This document shows, in pieces, positions 9,245 to 18,279 of a DNA stretch of 64,000 bases. The notes beneath the pieces were generated by a model. The model saw only the letters and a list, made by a program, of their open reading frames with translations, ran no database searches and had not been told where the DNA came from. Every line of letters begins with the position of its first letter. The first letter of the stretch is position 1. The translations under genes were made by a program, and so were the position numbers. The stretch lies in NCBI RefSeq assembly GCF_015667795.1, contig NZ_JADPEL010000008.1:62001-126000 (forward strand). Reading direction: 5' to 3'. Origin of the DNA: Clostridium sp. D53t1_180928_C8 (GTDB lineage: Bacteria > Bacillota > Clostridia > Clostridiales > Clostridiaceae).

Positions 9245-10975
9245 TTATATAACCTCCTCTTCTAAAAGATTAAAATCCTTAAACTGTTCACAATAAATAT
9301 CATAGTAAGAACCTTTTAATTTTAATAGTTCTTCATGAGTTCCCTTTTCTTTTATTTCACCATTTTCTAAATAAACTATTAAGTCTGCATTTTTAACTGC
9401 TGAAATCCTATGTGCAACTATAAAGGTTGTACTTTGCTTTTCCATCTGTGATAAATTTCTTAATAGCGCTTGCTCTGTTTCCATATCTAAAGCCGAAGTT
9501 GAATCATCTAAAATCAAAATTGAAGAATTTCTTATTAATGCTCTAGAAATAGATATTCTTTGTTTTTGACCTCCTGAAAGCCCTATTCCTCTTTCTCCTA
9601 TTTCAGTATCAAATCCTTCATCTAAAGCTTCTATAAAGTCTAAAGAACATGCTAATTTAGAATATTTTTTTGCTTCATCTATATCTGAATTTTCATTACT
9701 AAACTTTATATTGTTTAATATAGAATCAGAAAATAAGAAAGTATCTTGTGGCACAATTGCCATACTGCTTCTTAAAACTTCTAAATCATAGTTTTTAACT
9801 TCAATATTATCAACTTTTATACAACCTTCTTTTACATCGTAATATCTCCCTATAAGGTTTAATAAAGTTGATTTCCCTGAACCTGTAGTCCCCATAATAG
9901 CTACAGTACTTCCTGCTTTAATATCTAAATTAATATTTTTCAATACTAATTCATCATTATAACTAAAGCTAACATTTTCAAATTTAATATCACCTTTAAT
10001 ATTTGTATCATTTAGAGAACCACTTTCTATCTCAGGTTCCCTTTCAATAATTGCAAATATTTTTTTAGCAGAAGCTAAATTTCTTGAAATTAAATCTGTA
10101 AGTTCTCCTAGCATTCTCATTGGCCATATAAGATTCCATATATACCCACTAAAAGCTACTAAAACTCCAATTGACATTTCTTCATTCATAACTAAATATC
10201 CACCTAAAACTATCATTATAACTAATGAAATATTCGTTAAGAACTCTATTTTTGGAAAATAATTACCTATTACTTTTGCCTGATTCATATTTAAATCATA
10301 ATAAGATCTATTTAATTTAAAAAATCTGCTTATTTCATATTTTTCTCTTGAAAAAGCTTTAACTAGTCTAATTCCCGCTATATCCTCTTGAGCTGTAGTA
10401 TTTATTTCTGCTGTCTTATCACTTATTTCTCCATAACATTTACCAAACTTCTTTTCAAGCTGTACTGCAATAAATCCTATTGGAATCATAACAATAAAAC
10501 ATGCTAAAGCCAATTTCCAATTTAAGTAAAATAAAATTATTGTTGATATAACAAAATAAATTATATTTTCAACGAAAAGCCTTAGTCCAAAACCTATAGT
10601 CTGCCATATATTTTCTGCATCCTCTCCAATCCTTGACATTAACTCTCCAGTATTCATTTCATCAAAATACTTAAATTCTAATTTTTGAATATGAGTAAAA
10701 AGATCATTTTTAATATCTTGGTGAACCCATGTACTCAATAAATCATATTTAAATTCTTTATTATAACCAAATATTGCTTTAATTACCGAAATTACTAATA
10801 TAGCCCCTAGAACCAAAAGTATGCTTTTTTCATTCCCTGCAATAATTCCATCATCTATAAATATTTGTTGCATATATGGAATTAATAAATCAACCCCAAT
10901 AACGATTAGCATAGATATAGTTCCAAAAATCAATGTTCCCTTATACTTTAATACGTACTTAAATACTTTAGTCAT
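9245..10975 (-). CDS. ABC exporter half-transporter with degenerate Walker B
   Basis: 576 residues with a six-helix membrane domain and an ATPase domain: Walker A GTTGSGKST, signature LSGGQKQR, Walker B ILILDDSTS, H-loop IVAHRIS. The residue after the Walker B Asp is Asp instead of catalytic Glu. That marks the degenerate half of a heterodimeric exporter, complementing the canonical partner downstream. It is first in the operon and lies behind a leader-peptide and two-terminator region that probably controls both genes. Confidence 0.93.
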   Translation of the reverse strand: MTKVFKYVLKYKGTLIFGTISMLIVIGVDLLIPYMQQIFIDDGIIAGNEKSILLVLGAILVISVIKAIFGYNKEFKYDLLSTWVHQDIKNDLFTHIQKLEFKYFDEMNTGELMSRIGEDAENIWQTIGFGLRLFVENIIYFVISTIILFYLNWKLALACFIVMIPIGFIAVQLEKKFGKCYGEISDKTAEINTTAQEDIAGIRLVKAFSREKYEISRFFKLNRSYYDLNMNQAKVIGNYFPKIEFLTNISLVIMIVLGGYLVMNEEMSIGVLVAFSGYIWNLIWPMRMLGELTDLISRNLASAKKIFAIIEREPEIESGSLNDTNIKGDIKFENVSFSYNDELVLKNINLDIKAGSTVAIMGTTGSGKSTLLNLIGRYYDVKEGCIKVDNIEVKNYDLEVLRSSMAIVPQDTFLFSDSILNNIKFSNENSDIDEAKKYSKLACSLDFIEALDEGFDTEIGERGIGLSGGQKQRISISRALIRNSSILILDDSTSALDMETEQALLRNLSQMEKQSTTFIVAHRISAVKNADLIVYLENGEIKEKGTHEELLKLKGSYYDIYCEQFKDFNLLEEEVI

Positions 10976-11008
10976 TATTGACTCCCCCTTTAGTTTTAAA
11001 TTTAATGG

Positions 11009-11038
11009 TCATCCATCTTTGAAATCTCCATTTTCCAT
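11009..11038 (-). CDS. Nine-codon ORF between attenuator and exporter
   Basis: AGGAGGAGAGG precedes an ATG at 11038 that opens MENGDFKDG and stops at 11009. The ORF lies after the second terminator and 33 bases before the exporter start. It could be a second leader or coupling peptide, or simply chance. The ribosome binding site is as strong as those of real genes nearby. Confidence 0.35.
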   Translation of the reverse strand: MENGDFKDG

Positions 11039-11058
11039 AACCTCTCCTCCTTTATAAC

Positions 11059-11084
11059 AAAAAAAGCCATGGCTATACCACGGC
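11059..11084 (-). terminator. Attenuator terminator T2 upstream of the exporter
   Basis: On the minus strand GCCGTGG pairs with CCATGGC (11084-11066) around TATAG, followed by seven T. It lies before the exporter genes, not after a gene, so it would end transcripts prematurely. Its arms resemble those of T1. Confidence 0.8.
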
Positions 11085-11131
11085 TTTTTATTATCATAAT
11101 ATGATAGAATATACTTTTTATAAAAATATAC

Positions 11132-11159
11132 AAAAAGGCCATGGTTAATAACCACGACC
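11132..11159 (-). terminator. Attenuator terminator T1 after the leader peptide
   Basis: On the minus strand GGTCGTGGTT pairs with AACCATGGCC (11159-11137) around ATT, using two G-U pairs, and is followed by five T. The segment ATGGTT at 11203-11198, immediately past the leader-peptide stop, can instead pair with AACCAT of the 3' arm and so form an antiterminator. Confidence 0.75.
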
Positions 11160-11205
11160 TCTATTTACTAAATAGATTTTTTATTAATTTTTATACTAAC
11201 CATTT

Positions 11206-11286
11206 TTAGTTATATAAAAACATAGAGATAGGGTTATTTTGAGTTATTTTATTTTCTTTATAATTTCTAAATTTAATATTTAACAT
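11206..11286 (-). CDS. 26-codon leader peptide of the ABC exporter operon
   Basis: AGGAGG lies about 7 bases before ATG at 11286. The peptide begins MLNIKFRNYKENK and ends PISMFLYN, with the stop at 11206. It sits between a strong promoter and two tandem intrinsic terminators ahead of a drug-type exporter. This is the standard layout for ribosome-mediated attenuation of antibiotic resistance genes (as known for bmrB-bmrCD). Translation or stalling would decide whether T1 forms. Conservation was not testable here. Confidence 0.7.
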   Translation of the reverse strand: MLNIKFRNYKENKITQNNPISMFLYN

Positions 11287-11319
11287 ATTCCTACCTCCTA
11301 AATAATTTATTCTTTTACA

Positions 11320-11348
11320 AGTATATTCCTATTTTTACCACATGTCAA
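11320..11348 (-). promoter_or_regulatory. Strong sigma-A promoter for the exporter leader
   Basis: Minus strand: TTGACA (11348-11343), 17-base spacer, TATACT (11325-11320). This is near-consensus and gives a leader of about 335 nt before the first exporter gene. Confidence 0.8.
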
Positions 11349-11404
11349 TATTTTCTTTTTTATTTTTTCCATTATTTTTATAACTATACCTCTTTTTCCC
11401 ACGT

Positions 11405-11434
11405 GTATTATCTCGTCATATACAAAACATACTA
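11405..11434 (+). promoter_or_regulatory. Candidate sporulation (sigma-G-like) promoter of pdaA
   Basis: GTATT (11405-11409), 18 bases, then CATACTA (11428-11434). The -10 element fits the forespore sigma-G pattern CATnnTA. The -35 is one base from the usual GHATR. Forespore expression would suit the function of pdaA. Confidence 0.5.
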
Positions 11435-11462
11435 ATATAACTTATGAAAGGGAGGATTTAGA

Positions 11463-12263
11463 ATGAGAAAAAATAAGTTATTTATTTTCATGCTAGCTTT
11501 AATTTTATCAATAAGCTGCTTATCTACAATTGCTTTTAGCCATTCTAATTCACTGTCATCAGACGACACTGAACTAAATTGGTATTTTGTAAATAGAGGT
11601 AAAGATACATTGCCGGAATGTCCTAAAGAGGCTACAGAGCTTTTATCTAAATATGATGCTTACTATTTAGGTGATACTAACGAAAAGGTTATTTATTTAA
11701 CTTTTGATGAAGGATATGAAAATGGTTATACACCTAAGATATTGGATGTTTTGAAAGAAGAAAATGTTCCTGCAGCCTTCTTTGTTGTTAAGCCATATAT
11801 AACTCAAAACCCTGAAATTATTAAAAGAATGGCTGATGAAGGTCACTTAGTATGCAATCACTCTAATCATCATCCATCAATGGCAAGTATTACAGACCCT
11901 GAAAAATTCAAAGCAGAATTTACTGATGTAGAAACTGCTTATAAAGAAATCGTTGGTAGTGACATGCCAAAATTCTTTAGACCTCCTATGGGAAAATATT
12001 CAGTTAATTCTTTAAAGAAAACTAAGGATCTTGGTTATAAAACTATCTTTTGGAGTTTTGCTTATAAAGATTGGATTATTGACAATCAACCTAGTGAAGA
12101 AGAAGCAATTAAAAAAATTACTAACGGTGTGCATCCTGGATGTATAATGCTTATACATGCTGTTTCTAAAACAAATACTGCTGTTCTAAAAACAGTAATT
12201 GAGCAAATTAAAGCTGATGGTTATGAGTTTAAATCACTTAATGAACTTCCTGACTATCAATAA
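11463..12263 (+). CDS. pdaA: Polysaccharide deacetylase, PdaA-like muramic acid de-N-acetylase
   Basis: 266 residues with an N-terminal signal or membrane anchor (about 5-26) and a NodB-type carbohydrate-esterase-4 domain. The first motif reads LTFDEGYENGYTPKILDVL rather than TFDDG; the altered second Asp and the YENGYT context are typical of PdaA. The metal-binding HSNHHPS and RPPMGKYS motifs follow. PdaA removes the acetyl group from muramic acid for cortex muramic-delta-lactam formation in spores. GGGAGG precedes the ATG. Monocistronic, ending in a bidirectional terminator. Confidence 0.9.
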   Translation: MRKNKLFIFMLALILSISCLSTIAFSHSNSLSSDDTELNWYFVNRGKDTLPECPKEATELLSKYDAYYLGDTNEKVIYLTFDEGYENGYTPKILDVLKEENVPAAFFVVKPYITQNPEIIKRMADEGHLVCNHSNHHPSMASITDPEKFKAEFTDVETAYKEIVGSDMPKFFRPPMGKYSVNSLKKTKDLGYKTIFWSFAYKDWIIDNQPSEEEAIKKITNGVHPGCIMLIHAVSKTNTAVLKTVIEQIKADGYEFKSLNELPDYQ

Positions 12264-12300
12264 TATATTTAATGTATAATTAACCTAAGTATTTCAACAA

Positions 12301-12345
12301 AAAAGTCATAATAAATAAGAATTAAACTTATTTATTATGACTTTT
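12301..12345. terminator. Bidirectional terminator between pdaA and the cyclodeaminase gene
   Basis: AAAAGTCATAATAAATAAG and its exact inverse flank a 7-base loop. T-rich runs on both strands serve the two converging genes. Confidence 0.9.
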
Positions 12346-12349
12346 AATT

Positions 12350-12982
12350 TTATATTCCAAAAGCTTTTACTATTTCTGTTTTTTTACTTAGGGATTCTGC
12401 TATTATTTTTCTGCATTCATTAGGTATATTTTCATATCCTTCTTTATTTCCTAAAGAATTATAATTTACAAATACATTTACTACTGCACTTTCTATTGCA
12501 CTATGTAAAAGTATTGCAGATACAATTGCATCTGAAGTTAAGTTTTTATTTCCATACTCAACTGCAAACTCTATATTTTCATAAAATCCTAAAGCAGTTT
12601 TTGCTAAGTTTAATGGTGCTTCCATAGCTTCTATTGTTTTTTCTCTTATTGTTTTACTTCTATAAGACTTTTCTTCTTCTGTTTCCTTAGGTAACTTAAA
12701 ACAATCCATTAAAGCCGTAAATGTATTTCTATCCTTTTCCATAAAAAACATACTTTTATTTATGAAGTTTTCACATTCATTCTTTAAATTTCTCATCTTT
12801 TCTTTTTTGTAACCATCTAATTTCTCAAAAACTTTTTTATCAACTGTAAATGAATATACCATCGAATTTAAAGCACCTGCAAGAGCTGAAACTAAAGCTG
12901 CCGTACTACCACCACCTGGAGATGGCAAGTCTGTTTTTAACTCATATAAAAATTTATCAATTGAATATTCTTTAAAATTCAT
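12350..12982 (-). CDS. Cyclodeaminase/cyclohydrolase family protein (FchA-like)
   Basis: 210 residues, the usual length for the formimido-/methenyltetrahydrofolate cyclodeaminase-cyclohydrolase family (FTCD_C). The family's glycine-rich N-terminal signature PSPGGGSTAALVSALAGAL is at about 20-38, and the rest is helical. In clostridia this protein usually interconverts methenyl- and formyl-tetrahydrofolate (FchA) in one-carbon metabolism. It lies at the end of the glycan cluster, 11 bases from the last glycosyltransferase gene, so it may be co-transcribed without a functional link. Confidence 0.85.
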   Translation of the reverse strand: MNFKEYSIDKFLYELKTDLPSPGGGSTAALVSALAGALNSMVYSFTVDKKVFEKLDGYKKEKMRNLKNECENFINKSMFFMEKDRNTFTALMDCFKLPKETEEEKSYRSKTIREKTIEAMEAPLNLAKTALGFYENIEFAVEYGNKNLTSDAIVSAILLHSAIESAVVNVFVNYNSLGNKEGYENIPNECRKIIAESLSKKTEIVKAFGI

Positions 12983-12993
12983 AATTATCCCCC

Positions 12994-14139
12994 TTATTTA
13001 AGTACTTCTTCATAAGTACTAATTATCTTATTTATTATTACTTTTGCACTAAACTTATCAGTACAATACCTTCTTATTTCACTTGGATTATACTTATTAA
13101 TATTTGTTTTAATACAATTCATAGCTTCACTTAATTGTTCTATATTATCTTTTTCAACAAGTATTCCAACATTTTCATTTACTATATCTTCAGCTCCACC
13201 ATTAAAAGCTCCAATAACAGGCTTTCCACTTGCTAAAGCTTCTATATAAACTACCCCAAACGTCTCATATCTAGATGGTAATACAAATGTATCACACTTA
13301 TTCATCCATTCAGCAACTTCTTCTCTAGCTAATGCACCTATAAACATTACTTGATTTTCTACACCCTCATTTTTACTTGTTTCCTTTAGCCATTCCTTCT
13401 GACTTCCATCTCCACCAATGACTAATCTTACTTTTTTATCTCTAAACTCTTTTGCAAAAGCTTTAATTAAAGTATCAAAGCCTTTTTCACCCTCTAAAAA
13501 GGCAATGCTAAAGAATGTAAATTCATTGGTTTCCTTATTAATATTTCTTATATCAAACAAAGATAAATCAACTAAATTTCCTATAACCTTTATATCTTTT
13601 CTTCCACTTAACTCTTCTATTTCTTTTTTCAATCCATTTCCAACTGCTATTATCTTATCTGCACTTTTGTATGAGTCAACTATTCTTTTATAATAACTCT
13701 CTCTAACATATGCACCTCTTTTTACAGAAGAATGTTCAGTAATAACTAACGGAATATTATACTTTTTAGCAACATAAGCTGCACTAATTCCACCCCACAA
13801 TGATGACTGTGCATGTATAATATCTACCTTTCCTTCTTTCTCAACAACTTCCTTATATAGTTTTTCCATTCTTTTATCAAAAATATTAAACATTAAAGGA
13901 TGCTTAGGTATAAAGTTATAATTCTTATATCTATAAGTTCTTAATCCTTTTTCAACTTTGAAAGATAATCCGCTTTTTTCTTTAACTTTTCCCATTAATG
14001 TCAATGGCCAAATCTCATTATATGCAACAGTAACCTTTACTCCACTTTCTTGAAGCTTAGTTGCTTGTTCTCTAAAGAAACTACCATGTACCTTATTTCT
14101 ATCATTATCATACCAAGAAGGTATAAACATTATATGCAT
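12994..14139 (-). CDS. Glycosyltransferase family 4 (GT-B)
   Basis: 381 residues with two Rossmann-like halves. The nucleotide-sugar-binding C-terminal half shows ETFGVVYIEALASGKPVIG, the E-x7-E motif of GT4 retaining transferases, and VIGGDGSQK. The N-terminus MHIMFIPSWYDNDRNKVHGS resembles exopolysaccharide and teichoic transferases acting at the inner membrane face. Starts 5 bases after the next upstream gene's stop. The sugar donor cannot be read from sequence. Confidence 0.9.
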   Translation of the reverse strand: MHIMFIPSWYDNDRNKVHGSFFREQATKLQESGVKVTVAYNEIWPLTLMGKVKEKSGLSFKVEKGLRTYRYKNYNFIPKHPLMFNIFDKRMEKLYKEVVEKEGKVDIIHAQSSLWGGISAAYVAKKYNIPLVITEHSSVKRGAYVRESYYKRIVDSYKSADKIIAVGNGLKKEIEELSGRKDIKVIGNLVDLSLFDIRNINKETNEFTFFSIAFLEGEKGFDTLIKAFAKEFRDKKVRLVIGGDGSQKEWLKETSKNEGVENQVMFIGALAREEVAEWMNKCDTFVLPSRYETFGVVYIEALASGKPVIGAFNGGAEDIVNENVGILVEKDNIEQLSEAMNCIKTNINKYNPSEIRRYCTDKFSAKVIINKIISTYEEVLK

Positions 14140-14144
14140 AATAA

Positions 14145-15425
14145 TTACCCCTTTAAAATATCATTAAGCTTTTTAGAAATATATTGCCACTTATATTCTT
14201 CAATAGGACCATAGTTCTCATTGCTATTTAAAATATTAACCATTTTTTCAATTCCATCTTCTATTTCTTTATAATTATTATTTACTACTATACATTTTTT
14301 CTTATCTAAAACAACATCTTTTATAGGATCATTTTCATCTCCAAGGATTACAAATATAAGTCCATTAGCTCCAAAATAATCATAAATTTTAGCTGGTATT
14401 TGTTTTGAGTTTTTATTACCAAACAGAAGTAAAACTTCACTACTCAACATATAACCTAAAGCTTCATCGTATGGAATTCTAGATGATACAGTTATATTAT
14501 CAACATTCATCAGTTGATTTTTTATTTCTTCATCATCTATATTTCCAAAGAATAAAACATTTAACTTATTGAATAATTCTATATCTCTGCCTTTTATATT
14601 ATTTAACGCTTCCATAAAAGGTCTTACATCTCTAAGCTTTGCAAAAATTTCTCCTGCGTAAACAAAATTAATTTTATTCTTTAAAATTTTAGTTGGATTA
14701 GCCTTAAGCTTTATTTCTTCATATTGTTTTTCATCATATCCTCTTGTTACTACAAAAGTTTTTTCCACAGGAATTTTATAACTATTTATATAATCATCTC
14801 TGTTAGCTTTCGTTACAAAAATAAATCTATCACTAAGCTCTACAATTTTCTTTTCATAATTACCTTCAAATCTCCTTCTAGCTGCACTAATATGCTCTCT
14901 AGTAGAATCTTTAAGCCATGGATCACTCCAATATGTTACCCATGGAATATCCTTAAATTCTTCTTTAATTTTTAATGCACAAATATGGCTTGATGGTGGT
15001 TCATGCATTGAAAATATAACATCAAATTTTTCCTTCTTAGTTAGTTCTATTCCATATTTTGCTGCTCTCCTTGCCCAATTAAAGTACATATCAGGAATAG
15101 CAACTAAAGATTTTCCTTTTTTTAAAATAGTTTTAACTACACTCTTTTTATTTGAACTACTACTATTGTTTTCAACATTATTAGATTTCTTTGGCATTAT
15201 TTTTTCAAATATCTTTCCACCTGAAACAACGTGCATCTTAACTCTTTTATCTAACATACTTAAAATATATTTATCATAATAAATTGAATTTTCCGGGAAA
15301 TTTACAGTTAAAAGATGAACTTCATTTCCTTCAATTTTAGCTAAATTATTTAAGTATTGTAAAGTTTCAATAGATGCTGAATTATTTATTAATGGTGAAT
15401 AACAAGCTATAAACAGTATCTTCAT
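14145..15425 (-). CDS. Glycosyltransferase, GT4-like
   Basis: 426 residues. Begins MKILFIACYSPLINNSASIE and shows GT-B features: VTYWSDPWLKD, DRFIFVTKANRDDYI, and NKINFVYAGEIF opening the C-terminal domain. Resembles group 1 glycosyltransferases of polysaccharide clusters. Neighbouring transferases and a flippase place it in surface glycan assembly. Its E-x7-E region is less clear than in the downstream gene. Confidence 0.82.
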   Translation of the reverse strand: MKILFIACYSPLINNSASIETLQYLNNLAKIEGNEVHLLTVNFPENSIYYDKYILSMLDKRVKMHVVSGGKIFEKIMPKKSNNVENNSSSSNKKSVVKTILKKGKSLVAIPDMYFNWARRAAKYGIELTKKEKFDVIFSMHEPPSSHICALKIKEEFKDIPWVTYWSDPWLKDSTREHISAARRRFEGNYEKKIVELSDRFIFVTKANRDDYINSYKIPVEKTFVVTRGYDEKQYEEIKLKANPTKILKNKINFVYAGEIFAKLRDVRPFMEALNNIKGRDIELFNKLNVLFFGNIDDEEIKNQLMNVDNITVSSRIPYDEALGYMLSSEVLLLFGNKNSKQIPAKIYDYFGANGLIFVILGDENDPIKDVVLDKKKCIVVNNNYKEIEDGIEKMVNILNSNENYGPIEEYKWQYISKKLNDILKG

Positions 15426-15477
15426 ATTATCCTCCTATGCATCCCTTTTTTATTATCTATTTACTTCTATTAGTATT

Positions 15478-16980
15478 TTATCTTCTTTTAAATATTGATA
15501 AGTAATATTTAAATTCTTCACTTTTAAAGAATACCACTAAATAAAATAAATTAATTATTATTACATTAATTATACAATTTATAATAAAGCTTATTATACT
15601 ATAATCATTTTTAAATGGCGCTGTAGCAAATCCAGTAATTATCAATGGAATTAATGCTATAACTAAATATTTAAAATACATCTTAAAGTAATCTATAAGT
15701 TTCTTGTTAAAAACATATTTATAAACAACATAAGGTTTTGTCCAAAAAACTACTGTAAAATTAGATATTAATGTTCCAATAAATACACCTGCAATACCTA
15801 TATATCTTACTAAAACAATTGATGCTACTATATTTATTATTGATTCCACTATCGGCGCATATCTATCTTGATAGAAGTTACCACTTCCACTTTGGAACTG
15901 CTCAACAGATCCTCTCATTGATGCAAAGTAAACATTCATTAATATTATTGCAAATGTTAATACATCTAATAAATACTTCTCACCAAAAACCATTCCTATA
16001 AATTGATTTAATGTATTATATAAAGATATTACAATAAAAGATACAGCCCAAAAGTTTAAGAAAAACACTTTTTTATGTACATTATAAGCTTTTTCTTTAT
16101 CTTCTGTAGATAACATATTCCCAATGCTTGCAGTAAGTCCAATTAATCCTCTACTTACCACAGTTTGAAATGCTACAATTACCATTTGATAATTTGCATA
16201 ATTAGCTAAAGCTCCAAGTCCAACGAACTTTGAAATTACTATATTATCAGTGCTATTAACAACCAAATCCCCTATTTTATGCATAAACATAGCTCTAACA
16301 TTTTTTAATAGGCTCTTGCTTGTTTTTTCATCTAAGTTTTCTTTTTTCTCATTTAACCAAGGATATTTCTTAGTTATATACATATTTATAATTATGAAGT
16401 ATACAAGATTTACTACTATCTGTACTACTATAAATATCAAGAAATTTGGATATAACTTAAGCATAAGATATTGAATTAATGTTATTATAAGCTTTGAAAT
16501 TGTAGTTCCAATTGTAACCTTATATTCTTCTTGTGCAACATTTAATATACATAACCTATGTGAAAACATATATGATATAAAGCTATTAATTAAGAATAAT
16601 ATAAAACTTACACTTACTAAAGTTAAATCAATATCACCCTTTATAAAATACTTTAAAAAAGGTGTAATTATTAATCCTATTATTAATATAACAAAACCTA
16701 TACTTCTATAGAACTTTCCATAGAACCTTATATACGCTCTTATCTGACTTCTATCATTATCTGCAAAAGGCTTATAAAGCGAATAGACAATTGCAGTTCC
16801 AACGCCTAACTCTACTATAGAAAGCCACCCTATTATATTAGTAAATAAAGAGTTTAATCCCAAAATATCATTCCCTAATGTATCTAAAAAAATCTTTCTA
16901 ATAACTAAGCTAGGTATAAACGCAATAATAAAACATAATATATTTGTGCTTGAATTAATTAACGCCTTTTTAGTTCTCAT
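15478..16980 (-). CDS. Polysaccharide flippase (Wzx/MVF-type membrane protein)
   Basis: 500 residues with about 12-14 hydrophobic segments. The N-terminus shows IIAFIPSLVIRKIFLDTLG, followed by GLNSLFTNIIGWLSIVELG, the usual start of Wzx-like O-unit or repeat-unit flippases. It would move lipid-linked glycan across the membrane. It sits between the GT2 gene and two GT4-like genes, supporting export of a repeat-unit polymer. Confidence 0.9.
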   Translation of the reverse strand: MRTKKALINSSTNILCFIIAFIPSLVIRKIFLDTLGNDILGLNSLFTNIIGWLSIVELGVGTAIVYSLYKPFADNDRSQIRAYIRFYGKFYRSIGFVILIIGLIITPFLKYFIKGDIDLTLVSVSFILFLINSFISYMFSHRLCILNVAQEEYKVTIGTTISKLIITLIQYLMLKLYPNFLIFIVVQIVVNLVYFIIINMYITKKYPWLNEKKENLDEKTSKSLLKNVRAMFMHKIGDLVVNSTDNIVISKFVGLGALANYANYQMVIVAFQTVVSRGLIGLTASIGNMLSTEDKEKAYNVHKKVFFLNFWAVSFIVISLYNTLNQFIGMVFGEKYLLDVLTFAIILMNVYFASMRGSVEQFQSGSGNFYQDRYAPIVESIINIVASIVLVRYIGIAGVFIGTLISNFTVVFWTKPYVVYKYVFNKKLIDYFKMYFKYLVIALIPLIITGFATAPFKNDYSIISFIINCIINVIIINLFYLVVFFKSEEFKYYLSIFKRR

Positions 16981-17026
16981 TTTTTCTCCTTTTATATTTA
17001 ACTTAAAAATACTTACAAATGATTTT

Positions 17027-18145
17027 TTATTTTATTAAGCTCTTTTTTATCTTATTCAAATTAATAATGGCTATTGGTATAATTGGAATATTACTAGTTA
17101 AAAGCTTATATTTTTTATTTTTAATATTATAGTTTTTCTTAACATCTACCAGTTTTTTATCATTTAGTATATCTTTCACCTTTTTATACTTAATATTTAA
17201 CGATTCTTTATTATCTTCATGAAATATATTAACTAATGATCCAACACATACAGAAATTAATCTACTATTAATTCTTTCTTTTAAATCATTATTAATTTTA
17301 ATATCATTATTAGCTCTATCTTCATTTTTATTGAAAATATCATCAATAACTTCATTTACTTTTAAATTCTTCTTCCAAAGTTCATTATCATATTTAGTTA
17401 CTGCAGAATTTGTGTTAAATCTATAATGATATAAAGCTTCATTGTATATATATATTTTTTTTGAGTTAATGAAATACTTTAAATTGAATACTAAATCTTC
17501 AGCATAAGATAATTCTTTATCAAATAAAATATTATACCTATCAATTATATCCTTTCTATAAATACATCTCCAAATACTAGCCATTATATAGCTTTCTCTC
17601 TCATCTTCGCCTGATATTAAATTTAGAATCCAATTACTATATATTTCTTCATCTACTAAAATTACATTCTTATCAAAAGGAATTACCTCTGCTTCACTTC
17701 TATCCTTATATTCTCTTGTGAAACTATAAATTATAGAATCAATTTCATTGCTACTATAATCACATTCATCTTTCCCCTCTAACATAATATCAGGTTTTAA
17801 ATACTTATATGGATTTTCAATTCTCTCCATTAACTTTTCATACATATCTAGCTCTAACCAATCATCACTATCAACAAAAGTTATGTATTTTCCTGTAGCA
17901 GTTTTTATTCCTACATTTCTAGCTTCACTTACACCAGAGTTCTTTTGTGTTAATAATTTTATCCTACTATCATTTTTTTCAAACCCTTTTGCGATTTCTA
18001 AACTATTATCTGTAGATCCATCATCTATTATTATTATTTCTAAGTTTTTATAACTTTGATTTATTATTGAGTCTAAACATTTTTTCAAATATTTTTCTAC
18101 ATTATATACAGGTATGATTATACTTACTTTTTCCACTCTCATCAT
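17027..18145 (-). CDS. Glycosyltransferase family 2 (GT-A)
   Basis: 372 residues. The GT-A catalytic domain is at about 7-120, with VSIIIPVYNVEKYLKKCL, IDDGSTD and the metal-binding DSDD within KYITFVDSDDWLE. The C-terminal 150 residues are lysine/asparagine-rich and less conserved, ending in a hydrophobic then basic tail that could lie on the membrane. Sugar specificity unknown. Confidence 0.9.
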   Translation of the reverse strand: MMRVEKVSIIIPVYNVEKYLKKCLDSIINQSYKNLEIIIIDDGSTDNSLEIAKGFEKNDSRIKLLTQKNSGVSEARNVGIKTATGKYITFVDSDDWLELDMYEKLMERIENPYKYLKPDIMLEGKDECDYSSNEIDSIIYSFTREYKDRSEAEVIPFDKNVILVDEEIYSNWILNLISGEDERESYIMASIWRCIYRKDIIDRYNILFDKELSYAEDLVFNLKYFINSKKIYIYNEALYHYRFNTNSAVTKYDNELWKKNLKVNEVIDDIFNKNEDRANNDIKINNDLKERINSRLISVCVGSLVNIFHEDNKESLNIKYKKVKDILNDKKLVDVKKNYNIKNKKYKLLTSNIPIIPIAIINLNKIKKSLIK

Positions 18146-18279
18146 CCCTTCTATACTCTTATATTAAAATATACAATGTATACATTTATATAAGCTCTAT
18201 TGTTTATAACTAAACTTTTATCAATATACTTTAAATTATTAAATTAATATAATTATTGCCTAAAACAACAATTAAATCT

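Noticed and set aside
18146-18279. Possible promoter (TTGATA-like) upstream of the GT2 gene
   Set aside because: The -10 match is poor at 17-bp spacing; random AT-rich sequence explains it as well.
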